Position numbers and translations under genes: made by a program. This document shows positions 56,104 to 64,000 of a stretch of 64,000 bases of DNA, piece after piece; positions within the stretch are counted from its first letter, which is position 1, and each line of letters begins with the position of its first letter. The DNA is from Pseudomonadota bacterium (GTDB lineage Bacteria > Pseudomonadota > Gammaproteobacteria > Burkholderiales > Burkholderiaceae_C), in the NCBI GenBank assembly GCA_020161065.1, contig JAIUPH010000008.1, forward strand, positions 248,001-312,000. The letters run 5' to 3'. Below the pieces are notes generated by a model. The model made no database searches. It was not told the DNA's origin and saw only the letters and a list, made by a program, of their open reading frames with translations.

Positions 56104-56387
56104 GAGCAGTCGCAAAGTCGGGACCATGCTATCGGGCAACCCGCAACTGCAACTGCATCCACAAGTAGCAATCGCTGTCGCGGTTGCGGTTGCGGTTGCG
56201 ACCACGCTCCGCACCGCCCAGCGTCTTGAAGCGCAGTTTCAGGTACGACTCTCGACACGTCCACAGTAAGCAACTACGTTCTCACTGTCGGCAACCTGGT
56301 TAGGGAGTCTGTTTTTCCGTCAGCGACTCTGTTTCCAGTAACCGACTCAATTTCCCGCGCACATAACGCCGCACAAGAGCGTACCCG
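56104..56387. other. gene-free right end of the island, with short repeats
   Basis: 284 bp without a gene. It contains three copies of GCGGTT (56180-56197), GCAACTGCAACTGC (56140), and a run of GACTCTG/GACTC motifs (56306-56350). Neither a Tn7-type end nor an integrase gene is seen. Confidence 0.5.
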
Positions 56388-58286
<1,899 letters not shown>

Positions 58287-58444
58287 GGTTGAGAAGTCCT
58301 TGCTGCTGGGGATAGCAGGGATGCTAGGCGCAGTGACTTGGCGTTTTCTTGCAAACTTTCGTCATCAACGCACAATTTGGCCGTATCCAAGCCAGCTCGC
58401 AATCAGAGATCATTTATTGATCGAAATTGACGCATCATTGCAAG
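58287..58444. promoter_or_regulatory. divergent region between glmS and the Lrp/AsnC regulator
   Basis: 158 bp, clearly more AT-rich than the flanks (TTGCAAACTTTCGTCATCAA, CATTTATTGATCGAAATTG). It must hold both promoters and is the natural place for autoregulation by the Lrp-type protein; no single consensus promoter stands out. Confidence 0.4.
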
Positions 58445-58945
58445 ATGCTAGCCCTTGACACCACCGACCGCCGCCTGCTGGAACTGCTGCAGGCCGACGC
58501 TTCGCTGTCCAATCAGGCGCTGGCAGAGCGTGCGCTCACCTCGCCAGCCACCGCCTTGCGTCGGGTGCGCCGGCTGGTCGACGCCGGCGTGATCGAGCGC
58601 CGCGTGGCCTTGCTGTCGCCGGCGGTGCTGGGCGCGCAGGCGCTGAACGCCATCGTCGAGATCACCCTGGATCGGCAGGGCGCCGAGCATCTGGAGGCCT
58701 TCGAGCAGCGCGCCGTGAACGATGGCGCGGTGCAGCAGGTCTGGCGCGTCTCGCCGGGGCCCGACTTCGTGCTGGTGGTGCAGGCGGCCGACATGGCCGA
58801 CTACCAAGCGCTGGTGCAACGCCTGTTCACGCAGGACGCCAACGTGCGCAACGTGAAGGCCTACTTCGCCGTCAAGCGAGCGAAGTTCGACCCCCGCCTC
58901 AAGCTCCCGGCGCTGCCGCCGACTTCAGCACCGCCAGCCCCTTGA
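58445..58945 (+). CDS. Lrp/AsnC-family regulator
   Basis: The protein is 166 aa from ATG 58445. Helix-turn-helix LDTTDRRLLELLQADASLSNQALAERALTSPATALRRVRRLVDAGVIERRVALLSP, then the RAM ligand domain (NAIVEITLDRQGAEHLEAFE, VWRVSPGPDFVLVVQAADMADYQALVQRLF). It probably senses an amino acid. The 3' end overlaps the convergent methyltransferase gene by 47 bp. Confidence 0.93.
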   Translation: MLALDTTDRRLLELLQADASLSNQALAERALTSPATALRRVRRLVDAGVIERRVALLSPAVLGAQALNAIVEITLDRQGAEHLEAFEQRAVNDGAVQQVWRVSPGPDFVLVVQAADMADYQALVQRLFTQDANVRNVKAYFAVKRAKFDPRLKLPALPPTSAPPAP

Positions 58946-60173
58946 GGTACTCGCCCTCGGGGAAGACCAGCGTCGTCGGGTGGTCGCAGGCGCCTTCCAG
59001 CCGCGCCAGGATGGCGCCGTCCACGCCGGCATCGGTGGCCGCGCCGGCCACGATCTTGTGGAACAACTCGGCACCGATGCCGCCGCTGCAACTGAAGGTC
59101 AACAGCAGCCCGCCCGGCCGCAGCAGCTTGAGCGCCAGGCGGTTGATGTCCTTGTAGGCGCGAGCCGCGCGCTCGGCGTGGCTGGCGGTGGGCGCGAACT
59201 TGGGCGGGTCCAGCACGATGGCGTCGAACGATTCGCCGACCTTCAGCCGTTCGCGCAACAGCGCGTTGACGTCGGCGTCCACCGCCTGGTGGCGCGCTGC
59301 GTCGAAGCCGTTCAGCGCGACGTGCGCCGTGGCGCGCTGCAGCGCCGGCGCCGACGAGTCGACGCTGACCACCTCGGCCGCGCCGCCGGCCAGCGCCGCC
59401 ACGCTGAAGCCGCCGGTGTAGCAATAGCAGTTCAGCACCCGCTGCAGCCCGAAGTGGCGCACCCAGCCGGCAAACCGCGCGCGGTTGTCGCGCTGGTCCA
59501 GGTAGAAGCCGGTCTTGTGGCCTTGCGCCACGTCCAGCGTCAGCCGCCAGTCGTGTTCGCGGATGGTGATGACGGTGTCGCCGTCGCCGCGCAGCCAGCC
59601 GCTGCGCGATGCCAGCCCTTCCAGGCCGCGCACGCCGGAGTCGCTGCGCTCGTACAGGCGCGCGGCGCCGCTCATGAGTCCATGTGGCTCTGCCACTGGA
59701 CTCATGCCCCCCCGGGGGGCGGCCGGCGACGCCGGCCTGGGGGCACACTGCTCCAGTAGCAGGTCGGCGATCGTCTCGCGCCAGCGCTCGGTGCCGGCGG
59801 ACAGGAACTGCGCGCTCAAGGTGTCGCCGTAGCGGTCGACGATCAGCCCCGGCAGGCCGTCGGCCTCGCCATGCACCAGGCGCACGCCGTCGCTGTCGAT
59901 CGGCAACCGCGCGCGCAAGGCCAGCGCGGCGGCGATGCGGCGGCGGAAGAAGTCGCGGTCGATGCGCTCGGCCTCGTCGAAGCTCCAGGCGCGCAGGCGG
60001 ATCATCGAACTGGGGCTGTACGCGCCCCAGGCCAGGAAGCGGCCGTCGGCGGCCTCGATGCGCACCGTCTCGCCGGCGTCGGCCTTGCCGCGGTCGACGC
60101 TGCCCTGGAACACCCAGGGGTGGCGGCGCAGCAGCGAACGCTCCTTGCCCTCACGCAGGCGGACGATCTTCAT
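58899..60173 (-). CDS. rlmI: RlmI-like class I SAM-dependent rRNA methyltransferase
   Basis: The protein is 424 aa. N-terminal PUA domain (MKIVRLREGKERSLLRRHPWVFQGSV), EEHD-type linker (LPGLIVDRYGDTLSAQFLS), then the Rossmann fold with GHKTGFYLDQRDNR, VLNCYCYTGGFSVAALAGGA, FDAIVLDPPKFAP and LLTFSCSGGIG. It should methylate 23S rRNA cytosine (m5C1962 in E. coli). About residues 142-168 (PRPASPAAPRGGMSPVAEPHGLMSGAA) are an insertion made by a repeat element. The 3' end overlaps the convergent Lrp-type gene by 47 bp. Confidence 0.93.
   Translation of the reverse strand: MKIVRLREGKERSLLRRHPWVFQGSVDRGKADAGETVRIEAADGRFLAWGAYSPSSMIRLRAWSFDEAERIDRDFFRRRIAAALALRARLPIDSDGVRLVHGEADGLPGLIVDRYGDTLSAQFLSAGTERWRETIADLLLEQCAPRPASPAAPRGGMSPVAEPHGLMSGAARLYERSDSGVRGLEGLASRSGWLRGDGDTVITIREHDWRLTLDVAQGHKTGFYLDQRDNRARFAGWVRHFGLQRVLNCYCYTGGFSVAALAGGAAEVVSVDSSAPALQRATAHVALNGFDAARHQAVDADVNALLRERLKVGESFDAIVLDPPKFAPTASHAERAARAYKDINRLALKLLRPGGLLLTFSCSGGIGAELFHKIVAGAATDAGVDGAILARLEGACDHPTTLVFPEGEYLKGLAVLKSAAAPGA
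59671..59750. repeat. dispersed repeat with hairpin inserted in frame in rlmI
   Basis: A perfect stem with arms CATGAGTCCA/TGGACTCATG and GTGGC/GCCAC around TCT (59673-59706) is followed by CCCCCCCGGGGGGCGGCCGG and CGCCGGCCTGGGGGC. The second half has the same C-run/G-run build as the other intergenic repeats. It adds about 27 residues without stopping the frame. Confidence 0.8.
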
Positions 60174-60241
60174 GGGCGGCCATTGTCGCGTGGCCGCCGG
60201 CCGGCAATACTGCCGAGCACGCCGGTCACCGAGGACGCGCC

Positions 60242-61969
60242 ATGGCCACTGCCCAGCATCTCGTCACGCGCACCCTGGTCGTCGGCGCGGCGGCCGCGTT
60301 GCTGGGGTCCTGCGCGCAGCCGCTGCAGCCCGACCTCAAGGCCACCGCGCCCCGGCTCGACGGCTTCGGCAGCCTGCCCTCGGCGGCGGCCATCAGCAGC
60401 GCGTCGCCGGCCGCGCGCCAGCGCTTTGCCGACGCCAGCCTGCAGGCCTACGCCTTCAACGAAGCCGAGGCCGTGCGCATGTTCAAGGCCGCGCTGGCCG
60501 CCGACCCGGCCTGCGCGATGTGCGCCTGGGGCGTGGCCTGGCAACTGGGCCCCAACATCAACGCACCGCAGCGCGGCGACATGAGGCAAGCCGAGCGCTA
60601 TGCCGACCTCGCGCTGCGCAACGCCGCGCTGGCGCCGGACCTGTCGGCGCGCGAACGGGCGCTGATCGAGGCGATGGCGCTGCGCGTCGGCCACGCCAGC
60701 ACCGCGCGCGAGACGGCCCCGCTGCGCGCCGCCGTCTGCAGCAGCAGCGGCGGCGACCCCGACGCGCGCCGCGACCCGCTGGAGCAGGCCTATGCCGACC
60801 GCCTGTACCAGTTGCTGCAGCGCTGGCCCGACGATGCCGACCTGCTCTCGCTGTGGGCCGAAGCCGAGATGGTGGCCACCTCGGGCGACTGGTTCGACGA
60901 CAAGACCGGCCGCTACGCCGCCCGCCTGGGCGAAGTGGCCGACCGGCTGGAACGCGCGCTGCAGGCCCAGCCCGCGCACACCGGGCTCAACCACTACCTG
61001 ATCCACGTCACCGACACGCGCGCCCAGGCCCACCGCGCCGTGGCCGCGGCCGACCGCCTGGGGGCGCTGGCGCCCAAGGCGCCGCACCTGGTGCACATGC
61101 CGGCGCACACATACGCGCATATCGGCCGTTATGCCGACGCCACGCGCGTCAACCAGCAGGCGGTGGCGCTGGACGTCGAACTGGCCGACCTGCAGAAGGC
61201 CCAGGGCTTCAGCGTCAGCAAGGACTGGCGCAACCATAACCAGCATTTCCAGTGGTTCGGCGCGCTGATGGAAGGCCGCGGCGACCTGGCGCTGGCCGCC
61301 GCCCGCGAGCTGGCCACGCGCAACGCCGCGCGCAAGAGCCCGTATGCCGACTACCTGCGCGCGCTGCCGGCGCTGACGCTGCTGCGCCTGGAACGCTGGG
61401 ACGCCCTGCTGGCCGAGCCGCCGCCGGTAGACCAAAGCGGCCTGGGCCGCGTGCTGCACGGCCATGCGCGCGGCATCGCGCAGTTGCGTCGGCAGGACCT
61501 GCCGGCCGCGCTGAAGACGCTGGCCGAGGCGGCGGAGGCCAACGCACAAGTGGCGCGTGGGCACGCCGAGGAAAAGGGCTTCGATGCCTGGCTGCGCAAG
61601 ACGGGCGACGGCGCCATCGCCCGGCTGCTGGGCGAGATCGCGCTCACCCAGGGCCAGCCCGAAGCGGCGCTGGCGCAACTGCAGCAGGCGGCCGAGGCGA
61701 TGCGCGAGTCCGACGAGAACGAGCCGCCGTTGATGGCCGCCGGCGCCGGCGTGATGCTGGCCGACCTGCAACTGCGCAGCGCCCAGCCGGCGCAGGCCGA
61801 GGCCACGCTGCGCGACGACCTGAAAGCCTGGCCGAACAGCGGCTGGGCGCTGCGCGGCCTGCTGCGCGCGGCGCAGGCGCAAGGCCAGGCCGCCGCGGCC
61901 GCCGACTGGGGCCGGCAACTCGCCGCCGCCTGGCCGCTGGCCGACGCGGCGCTCAAGGACGCGCGCTGA
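60242..61969 (+). CDS. TPR-containing lipoprotein
   Basis: The protein is 575 aa from ATG 60242. The signal peptide ends in LLGSC (lipobox). TPR-like helix pairs follow: SLQAYAFNEAEAVRMFKAALAADPACAMCAWGVAWQLG near residue 60, LERALQAQPAHTGLNHYLIHV, MPAHTYAHIGRYADATRVNQQAV and LRDDLKAWPNSGWALRGLLRAAQAQG. HYLIHV and HMPAHTY recur in a large bacterial family of unknown function. It is divergent from rlmI by 68 bp. Confidence 0.85.
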   Translation: MATAQHLVTRTLVVGAAAALLGSCAQPLQPDLKATAPRLDGFGSLPSAAAISSASPAARQRFADASLQAYAFNEAEAVRMFKAALAADPACAMCAWGVAWQLGPNINAPQRGDMRQAERYADLALRNAALAPDLSARERALIEAMALRVGHASTARETAPLRAAVCSSSGGDPDARRDPLEQAYADRLYQLLQRWPDDADLLSLWAEAEMVATSGDWFDDKTGRYAARLGEVADRLERALQAQPAHTGLNHYLIHVTDTRAQAHRAVAAADRLGALAPKAPHLVHMPAHTYAHIGRYADATRVNQQAVALDVELADLQKAQGFSVSKDWRNHNQHFQWFGALMEGRGDLALAAARELATRNAARKSPYADYLRALPALTLLRLERWDALLAEPPPVDQSGLGRVLHGHARGIAQLRRQDLPAALKTLAEAAEANAQVARGHAEEKGFDAWLRKTGDGAIARLLGEIALTQGQPEAALAQLQQAAEAMRESDENEPPLMAAGAGVMLADLQLRSAQPAQAEATLRDDLKAWPNSGWALRGLLRAAQAQGQAAAAADWGRQLAAAWPLADAALKDAR

Positions 61970-61996
61970 ATCGACGAGCCGGCCGGCACCGCCGCG

Positions 61997-63367
61997 TCAG
62001 GGCGCGGCCGGCGGCAGCAGCATCTGCTCGCGCCACACCATCGCGCGGTGGATGCGCGTGTGCGCGCTCGGGTGGTCGAAGAAGACGAACTCTTCCACCG
62101 GCCCGGGCTGCGTCTTGCGGTATTCGGCCAGCTTGAGCATGACCTCGGCGAAGCCCAGCGGCTCGCGCGACAGGTTGAGGCCGAAGATGTCGGCCTCGGT
62201 TTCGTGCTCGCGGATCAGCGTGCTCATGATGGGCGTGGCGATGAACAGCGCCAGCGACAGCACGGCCGCCAGCAGCGGCAGCGATGCGATGTCGAACTCG
62301 TCGCGCAAGCGCCAGCGCGCGCCGAAGCGCGCCAGCAGCCGCCGCATCGCCCACGCCGTGCAAGCGAACAGCAGCAGCGCCAGCGCGGCCAGTTCGAGCA
62401 GCATCTTGGGCATGTGGAGCAGCGCGTAGTGGCCGATCTCGTGCGCCATCACGGCGCGGATCTCGGGCAGGCTGCTGCGGTTGAGCAGGTTGTCGTTCAG
62501 CCGCACCTGCGCCAGGCCGCCGAGGCCGGAGACGTTGGCGCTGACGCGCGTCGTCTGGCGCGAAGCATCGACGACGTAGACCTCGTTGGCAGGCACGCCG
62601 CTGGCGCGCGCCATCGCCAGCACGGCCTGGCGCGCCGGGCCGTCGGGCACCGGCTGGTAGCGGTTGAACAGCGGCTCGATCCACAGCGGCGAAACGAGAA
62701 TGACGATCGCCAGCATCGCCACGGTGGTCAACGCGCCCCAGGCCCACCAGCGCGCGCCGGCGCGGCGCATCACCGCGTACAGCACGGCGGCGCCCAACGC
62801 GGTCAGCCCCACGGCGACGGCAAGCCCGATGAGCTGCTGGCCGAACCAGTCGCCGAAGCCCTGCGTCGCCATGCCGTAGGCGTGTTCGCGCACGAAGCCC
62901 TGGTAGACGGTCAGCGGCAGCGACAAGACCCAGCCGGCCAGCGCGTAGGCGGCGCCGTACAGCGCGTCGCGCTGCCAGCGCCGCCGCAGGTGCGCGTCGG
63001 CCCAGTCGCGCAAGGCCGTCGACGGCCGCGTCCACAGCAGCAGCGCGGCGATCGCCAGGCCCAGCAGCTGGTTCCACAGCTGCAGCCAGTAGCCGCCTTC
63101 GAAATAGGCGTCGGAGCGCGCGACCGATGCCGCCGGCAAGCGCGCCAGGTAGGCCTGCGTGGCAGCCTCCGGGTCGCGCGGCAAGGCGGCACGCCAGGCG
63201 TCGTCGGCCGGCTGGATCACGAAAGCCGCGGCTTCGGCAGCCTGCGCCGTGGTCGGGGCCACCAGCGCCAGTGCCAGCGCCAGCCACAACGGCAGCAACA
63301 GCGGCAACGCCCACATCATCCACAGGCGCGCCGCCGCGTGCAGGCGCTTCGCAGGTCTCGAAAGCAT
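61997..63367 (-). CDS. M48-family metalloprotease (Ste24/CAAX protease-like)
   Basis: The protein is 456 aa from ATG 63367, with GAGGAG upstream. It has several membrane helices and the zinc motif MAHEIGHYALLH near residue 307; the third ligand Glu is in REHETEADIFGLNL. VYVVDASRQTTRVSANVSGLG and RIVL-like VRLNDNLLNR are typical of CAAX prenyl protease 1/Ste24. It probably takes part in membrane protein quality control. Convergent with the TPR lipoprotein gene. Confidence 0.92.
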   Translation of the reverse strand: MLSRPAKRLHAAARLWMMWALPLLLPLWLALALALVAPTTAQAAEAAAFVIQPADDAWRAALPRDPEAATQAYLARLPAASVARSDAYFEGGYWLQLWNQLLGLAIAALLLWTRPSTALRDWADAHLRRRWQRDALYGAAYALAGWVLSLPLTVYQGFVREHAYGMATQGFGDWFGQQLIGLAVAVGLTALGAAVLYAVMRRAGARWWAWGALTTVAMLAIVILVSPLWIEPLFNRYQPVPDGPARQAVLAMARASGVPANEVYVVDASRQTTRVSANVSGLGGLAQVRLNDNLLNRSSLPEIRAVMAHEIGHYALLHMPKMLLELAALALLLFACTAWAMRRLLARFGARWRLRDEFDIASLPLLAAVLSLALFIATPIMSTLIREHETEADIFGLNLSREPLGFAEVMLKLAEYRKTQPGPVEEFVFFDHPSAHTRIHRAMVWREQMLLPPAAP

Positions 63368-63405
63368 GGTGATCTCCTCAACCGTGGCGCGCTGCGCGCA
63401 TTCCA

Positions 63406-64000
63406 TCAAGCCTTGCGCTTCGCCCGCGGGTGCGCCGCGTCGTAGGCCTTGGCCAGGTGCTGGAAGTCCAGCCGCGTGTACACCTGCGTAGTGGCGATGC
63501 TGGCGTGGCCCAGCAGCTCCTGCACGGCGCGCAGGTCGCCGCTGGACTGCAACAGGTGCGACGCGAAGCTGTGGCGCAGCATGTGCGGGTGCACGCGCGT
63601 CGGCAGCCCGGCGCGCAGCGCCTGCGCCTGCAGCCGCTTGCGCAACTGGTTGGCGGTGAGCCGCCCGCCGCGCTGGCTGACGAACAGCGCCGGCTCGCCC
63701 GCGGCCGCCAGGGCCGGCCGCAGCGCCAGCCAGCGCGCCAGCGCGTCCAGCGCCGGCCGGCCCACCGGCACGCCGCGGCGCTTGCGGCCCTTGCCCAGCA
63801 CATGGGCCATGGCGTCGTCGCGGTCGATCCAGCCGGCGGCGTCGGCGCCGGCAGCCACGTCCAGGCCCAGCAGCTCGCCGATGCGCAGGCCGCAGCCGTA
63901 CAGCAGCTCGACGATGGCCTGGTCGCGCGCCAGCAGTTCGGGGCGGCCGGCAGCGGCGGCGTCGGCCGCTGCCTTGGCGTCGGCATCCGCCAGCGCCACC
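63406..64000 (-). CDS. xerC: site-specific tyrosine recombinase XerC, C-terminal part (5' end outside window)
   Basis: About 198 C-terminal residues; the frame runs off the right edge of the window. Catalytic residues are visible: Arg in [13 protein letters not shown], Lys in [25 protein letters not shown] (HxxR), [14 protein letters not shown] (His and nucleophile Tyr). The overall shape fits XerC, which resolves chromosome dimers with XerD at dif. A neighbouring DUF484 gene is not in the window. Confidence 0.93.
   Translation of the reverse strand, partial: VALADADAKAAADAAAAGRPELLARDQAIVELLYGCGLRIGELLGLDVAAGADAAGWIDRDDAMAHVLGKGRKRRGVPVGRPALDALARWLALRPALAAAGEPALFVSQRGGRLTANQLRKRLQAQALRAGLPTRVHPHMLRHSFASHLLQSSGDLRAVQELLGHASIATTQVYTRLDFQHLAKAYDAAHPRAKRKA

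Noticed and set aside
56104-56387. Tn7-type transposon end downstream of glmS
   Set aside because: No TGTGGG-type end, no 22-bp repeats and no tns genes were seen; the duplication of the gene end is more like recombination at an att site than Tn7 transposition.

Overview
The window is a very GC-rich (roughly 70 % or more by eye), gene-dense stretch of a chromosome. It most likely comes from a Burkholderiales betaproteobacterium of the Rubrivivax/Leptothrix/Comamonadaceae type. This is inferred from the box benzoyl-CoA pathway, the tripartite tricarboxylate transporter pair, a mobR/mobA pair, DUF2789/DUF924 genes, and a C-rich/G-rich intergenic repeat family of the kind common in that order. 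No tRNA, rRNA or CRISPR array was seen.

Layout. 1-3.5 kb: a sugar module (GH1 glycosidase, ABC sugar-binding protein, GH30 lipoprotein glycosidase). 3.5-8.8 kb: a hybrid histidine kinase, its divergent OmpR-type regulator, and a patatin/outer-membrane-barrel protein that appears to start at CTG. 8.9-14.6 kb: a 5'-nucleotidase, an ABC exporter pair with a DUF3299 protein (zrg-like), an AI-2E-type permease and an AAA ATPase. 14.6-20.9 kb: tctBA, glk with a small coupled gene, a TRIC/UPF0126 channel, DUF924 and a degenerate ApbE. 21.0-28.7 kb: aerobic benzoyl-CoA (box) catabolism, with boxC-boxB-boxA divergent from a DUF4863 gene, benzoate-CoA ligase and a hydrolase, and repeated operator-like boxes between them. 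28.7-38.7 kb: a degenerate GGDEF protein, DUF2789, an acyl-CoA ligase, an RDD/ClpP-like fusion, two SDRs, a SPINDLY-type TPR glycosyltransferase and Dps. 38.8-41.7 kb: haoA-haoB, an octaheme hydroxylamine oxidoreductase with its partner. 41.8-50.2 kb: a MocR regulator, an MFS transporter, mobR/mobA (3-hydroxybenzoate 4-hydroxylase), two VOC proteins, and a second flavin monooxygenase with a MarR regulator.

50.26-56.39 kb is a distinct lower-GC segment lying between two same-direction copies of the glmS 3' end: the intact gene on the right and an 11-codon relic on the left. It carries a TetR gene, an IS3-family remnant, a molybdopterin oxidoreductase, a ferredoxin reductase, a 7Fe ferredoxin, a truncated moaA and a headless JAB/JAMM peptidase fragment. 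It looks like a decayed island at the glmS 3' end carrying a TetR-controlled molybdoenzyme electron-transfer module. 56.4-64 kb returns to core genes: glmS, an Lrp/AsnC regulator, an RlmI-type methyltransferase, a TPR lipoprotein, an M48 protease and xerC (cut by the window edge).

The genes together suggest a heterotroph that degrades aromatics (benzoate via box, 3-hydroxybenzoate via mobA) and also has an orphan haoAB locus. A dispersed GC-rich palindromic repeat sits between convergent genes and has also entered two enzymes in frame (benzoate-CoA ligase and the RlmI-like methyltransferase). Identifications rest on motif recognition by eye; no database search was run.
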